Assembly: GCF_902167145.1 (NCBI RefSeq)
Contig: NC_050105.1
Location: 140,601,988 to 140,665,987 of the forward strand
Length of the DNA stretch: 64,000 nucleotides
From: Zea mays
Lineage: Eukaryota > Streptophyta > Magnoliopsida > Poales > Poaceae
Reading direction: 5' to 3'
This document shows positions 52,601 through 53,224 of the stretch, one piece after another. The notes under the pieces were generated by a model. The model had not been told where the DNA came from, made no database searches, and worked only from the letters and a program-made list of their open reading frames with translations. Numbering within the stretch: position 1 is the stretch's first letter; every line of letters begins with the position of its first letter. Position numbers and translations under genes: made by a program.

Positions 52601-53224
52601 ATTTTCATGTGCATGGGCAATTGTTTTGTACAACAACCCTTAGATGTTAAAAGTTGACTGTTTTTGTGCAAGAATCTTAATCTTACAAAAGACTTAAAAA
52701 CTGTCATCAACTGGGCTTGCTATATATGCACTTGAGTATAACACTAGGTATATATCTGTGCGTTGCTACGGAATGAATATGATAAAATACATTTATTATC
52801 ATAGTCTGACACACTTTTTGGCTTTTTCAGTGGAATCACCTTGACCAAACTTGTGGGAGTTATTGTCCTACGTTTTGCGAAATCTGAAGTTTTCGTGGTA
52901 CCTACTTCTGAATCCACATTGAGCCTAAACTTCCAGCTACATATTAGCTTGAATTGCATATTTATCATATCCATATGACTACAGGTTTATTACTTCCAAA
53001 TGTATTTGGCACTTGTCATCATTGGATTCCTGCATGGGCTTATCTTCCTACCGGTTAGGATTTAGATAATTCGTCTGGCATATCTTAATTGTTTCTGCAG
53101 AATCCCGTAAAAGAACTTCACCGAAATCTTTCAGGTCCTTTTGAGTTTATGTGGCCCTCCTACAAAATGGGCGAAGCCAAAAGAACAAAGTCAGCCACCT
53201 TCAGCTTCAAGTGAGCGGACTTGA
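1541..53224 (+). CDS. NPC1: NPC1 sterol transporter gene, 3' two-thirds (28 exons)
   Basis: NPC1 proteins are polytopic membrane proteins of the late endosome, lysosome or vacuole that move sterols out of the lumen; plants carry close homologues. The 28 exons listed separately are joined by GT-AG introns, total 2571 nt (856 codons plus TGA) and keep frame throughout. In order they encode the middle luminal domain (residues 1-193 of the part seen), the sterol-sensing domain (about 194-390), a luminal Cys-rich domain (about 422-659) and the last membrane block (about 660-830), ending SSERT. Plant NPC1 is about 1270-1290 residues, so the N-terminal sterol-binding domain lies upstream of the window. 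No in-frame stop or missing exon was found, so the gene looks functional although its introns reach 19.6 kb. No animal-type C-terminal dileucine signal is visible. Confidence 0.95.
1711..1812 (+). CDS. NPC1: NPC1 exon b
   Basis: Encodes [20 protein letters not shown] through ATQSVLQ, a highly conserved NPC1 segment (middle luminal domain). AG before, GTGATG after; phase 0 at both ends. Confidence 0.95.
1936..2001 (+). CDS. NPC1: NPC1 exon c
   Basis: Encodes [20 protein letters not shown] plus FQ; continues the middle luminal domain directly from VLQ. Acceptor TGCAG, donor GTAAAT. Confidence 0.93.
2275..2370 (+). CDS. NPC1: NPC1 exon d
   Basis: Encodes [20 protein letters not shown] and the following [12 protein letters not shown]. 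Acceptor TCTGCAG, donor GTAATA; phase 0. Confidence 0.95.
2458..2565 (+). CDS. NPC1: NPC1 exon e
   Basis: Encodes [20 protein letters not shown] and then [16 protein letters not shown], a hallmark NPC1 stretch. Donor GTTGGC is weak but gives correct phase 0 continuity. Confidence 0.94.
2566..3209 (+). other. NPC1 intron e/f, no clear TE
   Basis: AT-rich intron of 644 bp. A short palindromic stretch around 2960-2974 (ACATGTGGGTCC and its complement) may be a MITE remnant, but no terminal repeats or TSD could be fixed. Confidence 0.5.
3210..3323 (+). CDS. NPC1: NPC1 exon f
   Basis: Encodes [20 protein letters not shown] and [18 protein letters not shown], leading into the sterol-sensing domain. 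Acceptor TTCAG, donor GTAAAT. Confidence 0.95.
3411..3497 (+). CDS. NPC1: NPC1 exon g (start of sterol-sensing domain)
   Basis: Encodes [20 protein letters not shown] and the next hydrophobic residues ending FVSSK: the first membrane helix of the sterol-sensing domain. The following intron is 6190 bp long and full of transposable elements (TEs). Confidence 0.95.
3565..3721. mobile_element. hAT-type MITE (157 bp)
   Basis: Ends TAGGGGTGGTAATGG and, on the other strand, CAGGGTGACAATGAG form imperfect terminal inverted repeats. An exact 8-bp duplication CTTGTAAC flanks it (3557-3564 and 3722-3729); 8-bp TSDs are the hAT signature. There is no coding capacity. Confidence 0.85.
3870..4145 (-). pseudogene. 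Ty1-copia RNase H relic
   Basis: On the minus strand, broken reading frames recall copia RNase H: VSHSSTEV followed by [12 protein letters not shown], then [12 protein letters not shown]. Several in-frame stops. Old fragment without LTRs. Confidence 0.6.
4150..4343 (+). pseudogene. LINE zinc-binding-domain relic
   Basis: The + strand encodes [20 protein letters not shown] and [13 protein letters not shown], the start of the LINE zinc-binding domain. It is cut at 4343 where the poly-T of the younger LINE 4344-8805 begins, so the younger LINE probably inserted into it. Confidence 0.7.
4564..8130 (-). CDS. LINE ORF2: endonuclease / reverse transcriptase, intact
   Basis: Encodes 1188 residues from ATG at 8130 ([15 protein letters not shown], the usual start of plant LINE ORF2; an open frame continues 14 codons further up). 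Domains in order: APE-type endonuclease (about 1-230, with LVLGDFNLI and SDHCPLLL), reverse transcriptase (about 450-720, with [24 protein letters not shown] and the catalytic YADD), and C-terminal zinc-binding domain (about 1010-1100). It acts in target-primed reverse transcription: nicking DNA and copying LINE RNA at the nick. There are no stops or frameshifts, unlike every other LINE here, so insertion is recent. The element cannot be autonomous because ORF1 is truncated. Confidence 0.92.
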   Translation of the reverse strand: MDPSKILIWNVRGLNASARQDAVRAEVVSSGVDVVCLKETKMQDISRFLVIRMLGPDFANYVFRPSIGASGGILVAWKDHINWSGVSRVDVHSVSILFHPVDDVEWWLTCVYGPQLNQDKIAFLQELRDIRASCSGPWLVLGDFNLIYKDEDKNNSNLDRPMMHSFRRWIDDLALKELPLVGRKYTWSNGQHNPTLVKLDRVFCSLDWDDQFPWALLQSSASFDSDHCPLLLGLKDIVQGKPRFHFEAFWTRLDGFLVAVEEAWAAVPASHCPLLTLCMKLKATAKALQGWGEKKVGHIRSQLGLARELLHQFDIAQDSRSLAHEEVWLRNNLKQHSLALASLWRSLVRMRSRICWLKDGDANTALFHSHARYRKAKSFIPRIVSEDGSVFTAQEEKADLFTDFYRNLLGSAINRGAAVDLEQLGVPTFDLEALDRPFSADEVWNTIISLPLDKAPGPDGFTGRFYKVCWSIIRIDVLAAISCVWARKFANMNCLNSAYITLIPKLEGADKVKDFRPISLIHSFAKLMSKLMANRLASQLQHLVLPNQSAFIKKRFIQDNFMLVQHTARFLHQQKQPRIMIKLDISKAFDSVSWAFLIEVLTRLGFGQIWCNVVCGLLSSSSTQILLNGCPGEVIYHRRGLRQGDPLSPMLFVLVMDVLNFMVQRASAVGVLQPLSSRILHHRISLYADDVVVFLRPDAVDIEAFKGILQLFGEASGLKANIQKSNVFPIRCDEEVLASMQASLPCQLSNFPCKYLGLPLSLKRLSRPQLQAIIDRIAVMLPGWKAALMTKAGRAVYIQSVMTSRFVYLAMALDLPAWAIKAIDRLRRAFLWKGGKEIKGGHCSLAWSKVTRPKELGGLGLFDLKLFGWALRVRWLWLQKSDPGRPWTVFSLHFPKEVVCLFNSAVYTEIGNGLNTLFWTDKWLHGHCIQELAPTVFASIPRRVTKRRLVKDALTNWSWVQDVQGALSYAFWVQFLDLAELLEDSLLQPNVQDRHVWRFSSSGDYSSKSAYCAMFHGSVFFKQADRIWKTWAPSKCRFFLWLVAHNKCWTADRLAKRGLTQSLLCPFCDQHDESINHLLVGCSFARHFWFELLRSFGLQDFSPGQDIEDFDHWWCSNSARLGGLSKKGFDSLVALGAWMLWKHRNGVVFNGSHPNLVVAIRLAREEALLWSLAGAKGFSYLLAQSRVV
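8188..8800 (-). CDS. LINE ORF1, C-terminal part
   Basis: Open to near the 5' truncation point at about 8805 and stopping at 8188, 58 bp before the ORF2 ATG. The visible 200 or so residues are basic, with RRRRRARR and [11 protein letters not shown], and end in a Leu-rich segment; this matches the C-terminal region of grass LINE ORF1 proteins. The same PRRSSRLA motif occurs in the LINE at 17585-18061. The N-terminal RNA-binding part is missing. Confidence 0.7.
8806..9060. mobile_element. Foldback MITE with long inverted repeats
   Basis: The two halves are imperfect inverted repeats over about 95 bp: CCTGAACTTGTCAAGGG, TTAGGTCCACGAACTTT and AGGTCCTTAAACTTG on the left are mirrored at the right end by the complements of GAAATTGTGAAGGG, TTAGGTCCACAAACTTT and AGGTCCTTGAACTT. 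No coding content. The exact ends and TSD are uncertain because it adjoins the LINE 5' end. Confidence 0.7.
9061..9379. other. AT-rich intron sequence
   Basis: Part of the NPC1 intron 3498-9687; no TE ends or coding signal recognised. Confidence 0.5.
9390..9558 (-). mobile_element. LINE 3' tail, 5'-truncated insertion with TSD
   Basis: Only about 170 bp of LINE 3'UTR: on the minus strand it ends CTTAATATAATGAGGCAG...TTTTCGAG plus poly-A. Exact duplication TCGAATCTCT at 9380-9389 and 9559-9568 proves a complete retrotransposition event of a heavily truncated copy. Confidence 0.88.
9688..9816 (+). CDS. NPC1: NPC1 exon h (sterol-sensing domain)
   Basis: Encodes [20 protein letters not shown] through [14 protein letters not shown], two membrane helices of the sterol-sensing domain. 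Phase 0; donor GTAAGT. Confidence 0.96.
9817..10411 (+). other. NPC1 intron h/i, no TE recognised
   Basis: 595-bp AT-rich intron between two sterol-sensing-domain exons; nothing else seen. Confidence 0.6.
10412..10610 (+). CDS. NPC1: NPC1 exon i (sterol-sensing domain)
   Basis: Encodes [36 protein letters not shown] and [14 protein letters not shown] and the ESxxAxxGPSI-like segment are signature NPC1/SSD residues. Ends in phase 1. Confidence 0.96.
10687..10827 (+). CDS. NPC1: NPC1 exon j (end of sterol-sensing domain)
   Basis: Encodes [20 protein letters not shown] and [16 protein letters not shown], the last SSD helix and the start of the cytosolic linker. The codon split GCTG|CA across the intron restores Ala. 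Confidence 0.95.
10926..10969 (+). CDS. NPC1: NPC1 exon k (44-nt exon)
   Basis: Short exon encoding [14 protein letters not shown] in the linker before the next membrane helix. Together with exons i and j it totals 384 nt, which restores phase 0. Confidence 0.9.
11080..11163 (+). CDS. NPC1: NPC1 exon l
   Basis: Encodes [20 protein letters not shown] and VGLTFASI, the membrane helix before the luminal Cys-rich domain. The following intron is 9212 bp. Confidence 0.94.
11164..11735. other. Intron sequence, unassigned
   Basis: Start of the 9.2-kb NPC1 intron; no coding signal, TIRs or LTR ends recognised. Confidence 0.45.
11736..11866 (+). repeat. Degenerate LINE-like 3' tail
   Basis: Ends CTCTCGTGAGTGTTCGAG plus six A, resembling the LINE tail consensus at the other sites in this window. 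The upstream part is too diverged to assign. Confidence 0.4.
11880..13605. repeat. GC-rich block of unknown origin
   Basis: About 1.7 kb, clearly richer in G and C than the surrounding intron, with many short overlapping open frames on both strands but no conserved domain I recognise. It starts like a grass 5'UTR (CCTAAACCCTAGCACCGC) and ends TTTCTTCTTAATTGAGAGAC, reminiscent of LINE tails. It abuts the poly-T of the LINE at 13606. It could be an unclassified retroelement or captured gene DNA. No function is proposed. Confidence 0.4.
13812..17368 (-). pseudogene. LINE ORF2 with several stops and frame changes
   Basis: Starts [19 protein letters not shown] at 17368. The first 671 codons (endonuclease with [11 protein letters not shown] with [12 protein letters not shown] and [12 protein letters not shown]) run to a stop at 15353. 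The frame continues beyond the stop with [10 protein letters not shown]. Further pieces lie at 14771-15160, 14148-14747 (zinc-binding domain) and 13812-14126. At least two stops are TAG where the intact relative has CAG. Same family as 4564-8130 but clearly diverged and dead. Confidence 0.88.
17585..18063 (-). pseudogene. LINE ORF1, C-terminal part
   Basis: An open frame of about 158 codons with [24 protein letters not shown] and [11 protein letters not shown], the typical end of ORF1 upstream of ORF2. It is cut on its 5' side by the LTR element at 18069. The part 17818-18063 is repeated at 58603-58848. Confidence 0.65.
18069..18449 (-). repeat. 3' LTR of the non-autonomous element
   Basis: 381 bp, ends TG...CA; 96% identical by eye to 19574-19954. 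Confidence 0.9.
18581..19240 (-). CDS. ORF with coiled coil and IQ motif inside LTR element
   Basis: 219 codons from ATG at 19240. An N-terminal helical stretch ([20 protein letters not shown], about residues 30-60) looks coiled-coil forming. It is followed by [20 protein letters not shown] (about residues 75-95), which fits the calmodulin-binding IQ consensus (IQ, three residues, RG, three residues, R). The C-terminal half is Pro/Cys/Gly-rich with no domain I know. It may be a captured host fragment or a gag-like protein that evolved the motif. An identical copy is at 59365-60024. Confidence 0.6.
   Translation of the reverse strand: MPLGAAMAQQSTAPSMGDLWTNIRADLAEMQATLQKVEQGLLQIKAAVQHEQHQLALSARLQTSAAVGIQAVARGFLAQRRVREMRRQMLEAALVTVDLGTRERDLALSDDHQQRHRATISKCEHGTCPKGDELQLYGSNGREGTPLVIGKGAPFSATTFHYRSPRGRLRWLLLRPTPGAHPCAPLSSRWCPWDPGGCTCASPMRGGCPPYLMGSKNSD
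19574..19954 (-). repeat. 5' LTR of the non-autonomous element
   Basis: 381 bp; followed, on the minus strand, by the initiator-Met-type primer-binding site. Confidence 0.9.
19960..20375. other. Intron sequence before NPC1 exon m
   Basis: AT-rich; the first bases may be the continuation of the LINE interrupted at 18068, but the frame is not kept. Nothing else recognised. Confidence 0.45.
20376..20444 (+). CDS. NPC1: NPC1 exon m
   Basis: Encodes [20 protein letters not shown] and YLQ, the start of the large luminal Cys-rich domain. It is repeated almost perfectly at 61160-61228. Confidence 0.95.
20518..20594 (+). CDS. NPC1: NPC1 exon n
   Basis: Encodes [20 protein letters not shown] and KDFNY. 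Ends in phase 2. Repeated at 61302-61378. Confidence 0.95.
21127..21196 (+). CDS. NPC1: NPC1 exon o
   Basis: Encodes [20 protein letters not shown] and LLNE, with conserved cysteines of the luminal domain. Repeated at 61911-61980. Confidence 0.95.
21316..21396. mobile_element. Stowaway-type MITE (81 bp)
   Basis: CTCCCTCCATTCTTT at one end and the complement of GAGAATGGAGGGTAG at the other, flanked by TA; the classical Tc1/mariner Stowaway signature. In an NPC1 intron; copied at 62100-62180. Confidence 0.8.
21497..21646 (+). CDS. NPC1: NPC1 exon p
   Basis: Encodes [39 protein letters not shown] and [10 protein letters not shown], the conserved luminal core. Repeated at 62281-62430. A 4.9-kb intron carrying a copia element follows. 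Confidence 0.96.
21787..22034 (-). repeat. 3' LTR of copia element
   Basis: Begins TGTCAGAGGGATTGTC like the other LTR but has three copies of the internal unit instead of two. The inner boundary is approximate. Confidence 0.75.
21968..24978 (-). pseudogene. Copia pol relic (PR, IN, RT, RNase H)
   Basis: Fragments in order on the minus strand: protease (24691-24978, [12 protein letters not shown], where the usual D-S-G is D-S-D), integrase (23827-24201, [11 protein letters not shown]), RT (23242-23535, [13 protein letters not shown] and YGIKQAPQA; 22552-22974, [12 protein letters not shown]) and RNase H (22318-22539, [20 protein letters not shown]; 21968-22282, [25 protein letters not shown]). 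Stops and frame breaks separate them. Confidence 0.9.
22998..23138 (+). mobile_element. 141-bp unclassified retroposon in copia
   Basis: Interrupts the copia RT frame. It is flanked by a 17-bp near-exact duplication ACAAATATACTGTCTCT (22981-22997; one mismatch at 23139-23155) and ends in five A. The long TSD and A tail indicate target-primed retrotransposition. No pol III boxes are obvious. It contains AATAAAA near its middle. Confidence 0.65.
25561..25697. mobile_element. Tourist/Harbinger-like MITE
   Basis: Near-palindromic: GGGGCTTGTTCGGTTAT at the left and GGCTTGTTCGGTTCTG on the other strand at the right, both running into CAATCCATATGGATTG. The 3-bp repeat CTA flanks it (25558-25560, 25698-25700). 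Confidence 0.75.
25791..25991 (-). repeat. 5' LTR of copia element
   Basis: 201 bp; contains two tandem copies of a unit with ATATCTAGACT and AATATACTCTAACA. Confidence 0.85.
26549..26620 (+). CDS. NPC1: NPC1 exon q
   Basis: Encodes [20 protein letters not shown] and NCTT, a Cys-rich luminal segment. Acceptor TTTTACAG, donor GTAATA. Confidence 0.92.
26830..26957 (+). repeat. LINE 3' tail
   Basis: Ends CAACTCTCCTGCGTGTTCGA plus poly-A at 26951-26957; the upstream TG-rich stretch fits a LINE 3'UTR. Short 5'-truncated copy, in the intron before NPC1 exon r. Confidence 0.7.
27014..27158 (+). CDS. NPC1: NPC1 exon r
   Basis: Encodes [40 protein letters not shown] and YSTSLDLSG. Ends in phase 1; the Gly codon is completed by the next exon. 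Confidence 0.95.
27293..27357 (+). CDS. NPC1: NPC1 exon s
   Basis: Encodes [20 protein letters not shown] plus Q, strongly conserved in NPC1. Confidence 0.95.
27450..27515 (+). CDS. NPC1: NPC1 exon t
   Basis: Encodes [20 protein letters not shown] and LQ. The 19,616-bp intron carrying the gypsy element follows. Confidence 0.95.
27539..27699 (-). mobile_element. LINE 3' tail insertion with 15-bp TSD
   Basis: Only the last 160 or so bp of a LINE. Exact TSD GCTGCAACACATTTT at 27524-27538 and 27700-27714. The tail hairpin reads GCGCAA...TTGCGC, with paired changes relative to the other copies. Confidence 0.88.
27862..28200 (+). mobile_element. Helitron-like 5' terminal segment
   Basis: Begins A|TCTATACTACTCTATTAAG, matching the 5' TC end of grass Helitrons. 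It is about 85-90% similar by eye to 28239-28505 and 43771-43940. It includes, on the minus strand, tRNA-like A and B boxes (TGGTCTGGTGG and GGTTCGAGTGC, 28112-28178). No 3' CTRR end was found directly downstream. Confidence 0.55.
28239..28615 (+). mobile_element. Short non-autonomous Helitron (377 bp)
   Basis: Starts TCTATACTACTCTATTAAG after an A and ends GGCAACTGGCTAA before a T. Ahead of the CTAA is an imperfect hairpin GCCGTAGCAAAGCACTGGC. TC start, CTRR end with hairpin and insertion between A and T are the Helitron rules. Confidence 0.7.
28783..28905. repeat. Stowaway-like MITE remnant
   Basis: CTTCGTCTGTTCAAACTATA resembles the left end of Stowaway elements. The right end is not preserved. 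Confidence 0.35.
28930..29350 (+). pseudogene. LINE relic, ORF1 end to endonuclease start
   Basis: Near its end MWNCRGCQ recalls the endonuclease start (WNVRGL or WNCRGL) of plant LINEs. The gypsy element then interrupts it; the continuation is at 40842-41050. Confidence 0.45.
29356..29830 (-). repeat. 3' LTR of gypsy element
   Basis: 475 bp, TGTTGGAAC...CCCCAACA, same length as 40362-40836. Confidence 0.95.
29960..30027 (+). promoter_or_regulatory. 34-bp direct repeat upstream of TATA box
   Basis: Two adjacent copies (29960-29993, 29994-30027) containing GATTGCGGGTTTCCCGAAG, two mismatches between them, ending 4 bp before the TATA box. May be duplicated promoter elements of the antisense gene. 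Confidence 0.55.
30032..30038 (+). promoter_or_regulatory. TATA box of the antisense gene
   Basis: TATAAAA in CCTATAAAAGGGGGC, about 165 bp before the ATG at 30202. The sequence between (ACGAAAACCCTAGCCGCC and similar) looks like a typical plant 5'UTR. Confidence 0.65.
30202..31933 (+). CDS. Antisense gene exon 1
   Basis: 577 codons plus one base, from ATG at 30202 ([20 protein letters not shown]). The frame is also open upstream to about 30139, but without an ATG. Donor GGTG|GTAAGT. Reading through the intron extends the frame to 32100. Confidence 0.82.
30202..33909 (+). CDS. Five-exon antisense gene of the gypsy element (joined)
   Basis: Joining 30202-31933, 32010-32194, 32272-33018, 33097-33372 and 33439-33909 gives 3411 nt: 1136 residues and a TAG stop, without any break. 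Introns are 66-78 bp, GT-AG and T-rich against GC-rich exons. Residues about 83-200 ([37 protein letters not shown]) resemble the plant-specific family called putative gypsy-type transposon (Pfam PF04195). Basic patches SSKKRKLG (about 380) and [12 protein letters not shown] near the C-terminus could be nuclear signals. Exon 3 forms a long coiled coil (about 645-760). Function is unknown; such extra antisense ORFs are known in grass Tat elements. It runs convergent to pol and in the same direction as NPC1. Confidence 0.8.
32010..32194 (+). CDS. Antisense gene exon 2
   Basis: Acceptor CGTCGCAG; encodes [20 protein letters not shown] onward, ending TEALSQ. Donor CAG|GTCCGC. Confidence 0.75.
32272..33018 (+). 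CDS. Antisense gene exon 3 (coiled coil)
   Basis: 249 codons; heptad-like stretch with [29 protein letters not shown] and [20 protein letters not shown]. The rest is acidic, with [13 protein letters not shown]. Confidence 0.8.
33097..33372 (+). CDS. Antisense gene exon 4
   Basis: 92 codons, Ala/Glu/Pro-rich, ending GPSQ. Reading past the donor meets a stop within three codons, which supports splicing at CAG|GTGGCG. Confidence 0.75.
33439..33909 (+). CDS. Antisense gene exon 5
   Basis: 156 codons and TAG: acidic [17 protein letters not shown], basic [12 protein letters not shown], then a C-terminal block [20 protein letters not shown] ending KAEPM. Confidence 0.78.
   Translation, partial: VQDLGPAHATATTKFLAALTAEDGNEYGGSASECFDCADSGSSVEWTEESSEEDLDYFAALDVAAAEASPRVADAGDAPGPSTGRRRRRAIAKRRVSGAEGARLRVSGAGRQELLSLPAAVNTGEGELRSLFAGEELRIMLFNYREMGIIPKAEPM
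34075..34430. repeat. 78-bp tandem repeat (about 4.5 units)
   Basis: Units begin at GTGCTAGTCCGGCTGCACCC at 34153, 34231, 34309 and 34387, with a diverged one before. It lies between the 3' ends of the antisense gene and pol, where the two transcripts converge. Confidence 0.9.
34658..38845 (-). CDS. pol: gypsy pol: protease, RT, two RNase H, integrase
   Basis: 1395 residues from the first ATG; the frame is open further upstream through a zinc-knuckle-like motif ([12 protein letters not shown], about 38910). Protease near 150-230 carries VLVNNGSQ, where the family has Asp in place of the first Asn. RT holds the catalytic YVDD ([10 protein letters not shown]). A gypsy-type RNase H follows, then a second RNase H ([40 protein letters not shown]). 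Integrase has the HHCC finger ([17 protein letters not shown]) and D, D, E residues (GLDIVG, TVDND, VERANAK). No stops to the natural end NLRKFFV. It would copy element RNA into DNA and insert it, but the protease change may block maturation. Confidence 0.93.
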   Translation of the reverse strand: MARAQPADNPRIVAHNYQQPPPPYIHAPAPHPPHHAYQHHQEVQIVPPPPPPPHQQHQNIPHAPKQEDFADQPYRGVIHMITGGSSTDFDTKRQKRDHYRSINHVAVTGPVVQTKWSHIPLTFDARDVDLRSAPHCDAMVINCSVAGWDLHKVLVNNGSQADIIFLHAFDRMGISHSLLKPSDNPLYGFGGKGTFPVGKIELPLSFGVAPNARSEQITFDIVDMVYPYNAIMGRGSINKFEAAIHGLYLCMKIPGSLGVITVFGNQQTARNIERDFVPDQRNVHCLTAQREVPAPASPTNKQHDKAQLQSNDGTKIVPLDQATPRQTVIISEDLTSHEEEKLLCCLAKNKDVFAWSALDLVGVSRSIIEHSLGIDPSVRPKKQRLRKMSDEKTEAAKAEVHRLLEAKFIEPVAYPTWLSNVVMVQKKSGKWRMCIDFTSLNKACPKDNFPLPRIDKIVDSAAGCEVMSLLDCFSGYHQIYMKEEDKASTSFITPFGTYCFIRMPEGLKNAGSTFSRLTKTVLEGQVGRNIFTYVDDIVVASKSKEDHLADLAETFANMRDAQLRLNPEKCVFGVRQGKILGYLVSHRGIEANPTKIQAILDMTPTQSVRDVQRLTGRLAALNRFISRSAERSLPFLKTLRGAKDFAWGPEQAAAFASLKQYLTELAVLTSPDPSLPLLLYVAASPHAVSAALVQEQTVEGVVRQCPVYYVSEVLTPSKCNMTELEKIAYAVVMSSRKLRHYFEAFKVRVTSNRGLGELFRNPEASVRIAKWAAELSGYHICFEPRTAIKSQVLADFVVDWTGPTTQSDPSAEKVWTIHCDGAWCHAGAGVAAVITSLVGVKHRYAARLSFNLESDRCTNNIAEYEAVILGLRKLRALGVTTCIIKTDSKVVAGQVEKDYAAKDPALMQYLAAIRSLERQFKGFTLQHVDRAKNEEADALAKAAARGETLPSDVFFHVIGTPAVRSPEGLQITNDSEGHRIVNLIMTEDWRAPITLFLQGYYHPADISEAKRLKHRSRDFALIEGQLYKKGVSQPMLKCVTEAEGMQILREVHSGTCGSHAGPRALAAKVIRQGFYWPAMICAANRVARSCEACQKFSPRSGSPSQYTKLIAHTWPLQRWGLDIVGPLPTAQGNLKFTFVAVEYFTKWIEARAVSTITSKTAQKFFWQNIVCRFGVPSELTVDNDKQFDNQDFKDFCFSIGTKLAFASVYHPQSNGVVERANAKIFTAVKKMLLDEKKGRWTDLLPEAVWALNTTECRATGFTPFRLLYGSEAMTPQEIKHGSPRTVPSTVLDVDEPTSKDLIDGDRVFALQALNKYQAQTKAWRDHSVIPREFSEGDLVLVRTARTESKGKLEPRWEGPFIVKTKASPSAYRLTTPSGKDLEHSWNIDNLRKFFV
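38977..40321 (-). pseudogene. gag: gypsy gag with frame changes at homopolymers
   Basis: ATG at 40319-40321 starts [16 protein letters not shown] Gln/Glu/Arg-rich helical region follows. The reading frame then shifts at a run of nine G (39789-39797) into the capsid region, which has [14 protein letters not shown] and [12 protein letters not shown] (retrotransposon gag family). A second shift near a six-G run (38983-38988) is needed to enter the zinc-knuckle and pol frame. Both breaks are in homopolymers, so sequencing error is as likely as true decay. Gag forms the virus-like particle. Confidence 0.8.
40362..40836 (-). repeat. 5' LTR of gypsy element
   Basis: 475 bp; next to it, on the minus strand, TTTGGCGCCCACCGT serves as primer-binding site (40347-40361). 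Confidence 0.95.
40842..41050 (+). pseudogene. LINE relic, endonuclease piece and 3' tail
   Basis: [16 protein letters not shown] matches the endonuclease motif [13 protein letters not shown] of the other LINEs. A LINE 3'UTR with CTTCTTAATATAATGACGCA follows directly, so most of the ORF is deleted. The first 40 bp include a duplicated GGATTCACCAAATTCATGA. Confidence 0.6.
41205..41358 (-). repeat. Possible solo copia LTR
   Basis: On the minus strand starts TGTTAGAATCCCGTTTAGGG and has a composition like the small copia LTR at 42631-42759. The other end is not defined. It is preceded by GC-rich repeats of the type AGCCGGCGGCGGCTGGAGAG (41145-41205). Confidence 0.4.
41366..42612 (+). pseudogene. 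Copia RT-RNase H with three TAG stops
   Basis: Contains [28 protein letters not shown], the catalytic [39 protein letters not shown] and [13 protein letters not shown], ending in TAG at 42610-42612. Three internal stops replace expected Gln, Gln and Trp codons; the frame is otherwise kept, so little beyond point mutation has occurred. Confidence 0.88.
41366..42759 (+). mobile_element. 5'-truncated copia element (RT, RNase H, 3' LTR)
   Basis: RT and RNase H remnants on the + strand followed by a polypurine tract (CTACGGGGGG) and a 129-bp 3' LTR (42631-42759, TGTTAGAG...CACTAACA). No matching 5' LTR is seen upstream. Confidence 0.8.
42762..43770 (+). pseudogene. LINE ORF2 C-terminal relic
   Basis: [20 protein letters not shown] and [17 protein letters not shown] identify the post-RT and zinc-binding regions. 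Frame breaks occur after about 43249. The start abuts the copia 3' LTR and the end abuts a Helitron-like sequence. Confidence 0.75.
43941..46621 (+). pseudogene. LINE, 5'-truncated, ORF2 decayed
   Basis: Begins within ORF2 ([20 protein letters not shown]), then RT with [42 protein letters not shown] and FADDVAVF. The zinc-binding domain follows ([19 protein letters not shown]), then a TG-rich 3'UTR and a tail ending CGCAGCCCTCCTGCGTATTC plus poly-A at about 46614-46621. Several TAG/TGA stops replace Trp, Gln or Arg codons and there are frame breaks, so it is inactive. Confidence 0.85.
46625..46755. repeat. Stowaway-like MITE remnant
   Basis: Left end CCCCCTTCGTCCCAGTGTAT with ATAAGGTGT; at the right a weaker complement (CCTTATATTGTGGGGA). 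Inserted between LINE tail and Helitron end. Confidence 0.45.
46850..46936 (+). repeat. LINE 3' tail
   Basis: CTTCTTAATATAATGATACA followed by CAACTCCTTTGCATATTAAA; a diverged LINE tail with A run, directly downstream of the Helitron end. Confidence 0.6.
47132..47225 (+). CDS. NPC1: NPC1 exon u
   Basis: Encodes [20 protein letters not shown] and [11 protein letters not shown], entering the C-terminal membrane block. Ends in phase 1. Confidence 0.95.
47226..48128 (+). other. NPC1 intron sequence, unassigned
   Basis: AT-rich, no recognised TE ends or coding signal in about 900 bp. Confidence 0.5.
48129..50087 (-). mobile_element. Short-LTR non-autonomous retrotransposon with extra terminal piece
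   Basis: LTRs of 136 bp (48129-48264 and 49873-50008; three differences by eye). On the minus strand, TGGTATCAGAGGATT next to the 5' LTR is an initiator-Met primer-binding site and GCGGGGGGA before the 3' LTR is the polypurine tract. The GC-rich 1.6-kb interior has no recognisable gag or pol. Oddly, the 79 bp inside the 3' LTR recur outside the 5' LTR (50009-50087), and no TSD was found. Confidence 0.8.
50179..50215 (+). CDS. NPC1: NPC1 exon v (37-nt exon)
   Basis: Very short exon encoding [12 protein letters not shown]. The end at AGCAG|GTCAGC is chosen because it gives TSSLW across the junction. It is easily missed by gene finders. Confidence 0.88.
50311..50368 (+). CDS. NPC1: NPC1 exon w
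   Basis: Encodes [20 protein letters not shown], a membrane helix. Exons u, v and w total 189 nt, restoring phase 0. Confidence 0.94.
50589..50915 (-). mobile_element. LINE 3' end, 5'-truncated
   Basis: On the minus strand: residual zinc-binding-domain region (complement of CTATGTTTCCAAAGCATCCA), 3'UTR and tail CTTAATACAATGATATACAT...TATTCGAG plus A-rich end. Diverged. In the NPC1 intron before exon x. Confidence 0.7.
51022..51394. mobile_element. Stowaway-type MITE split by a LINE-like tail
   Basis: Left CCCTCCGTCCCAATTTATAA and right complement of TATAAGTTGGAACGGAGG are Stowaway ends; the inner arms (GTCAAACTT and complement) also pair. The middle (about 51165-51335) is unrelated and carries TTCTTCTTAATATAATGAGG, a LINE tail signature. 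Confidence 0.7.
51551..51661 (+). CDS. NPC1: NPC1 exon x
   Basis: Encodes [20 protein letters not shown] and [17 protein letters not shown], a hallmark of the resistance-nodulation-division-like core of NPC1/Patched proteins. Confidence 0.97.
52008..52020. other. Assembly gap (N) in a CA repeat
   Basis: Thirteen N directly followed by CACACACACC; the true length of this intron is unknown. Confidence 0.95.
52067..52134 (+). CDS. NPC1: NPC1 exon y
   Basis: Encodes [20 protein letters not shown] and VF. It begins 46 bp after a run of N within a CA repeat, so the upstream intron is incomplete but the exon is not affected. Confidence 0.95.
52208..52566. mobile_element. Tourist/Harbinger-like MITE
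   Basis: Terminal repeats GGTCCCGTTTGTTTTC and GGCCCCGTTTGTTTTG (other strand), with TAA on both sides (52205-52207, 52567-52569). AT-rich interior. In an NPC1 intron. Confidence 0.8.
52831..52897 (+). CDS. NPC1: NPC1 exon z
   Basis: Encodes [20 protein letters not shown] and VFV, a conserved membrane helix. Confidence 0.95.
52985..53053 (+). CDS. NPC1: NPC1 penultimate exon
   Basis: Encodes [20 protein letters not shown] and FLP, the last membrane helix. Confidence 0.95.
53135..53224 (+). CDS. NPC1: NPC1 last coding exon with stop
   Basis: Encodes [16 protein letters not shown] and then a polar tail ending SSERT, with TGA at 53222-53224. The short cytosolic tail is Lys/Gln/Ser-rich. Confidence 0.95.
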   Translation, partial: VLLSLCGPPTKWAKPKEQSQPPSASSERT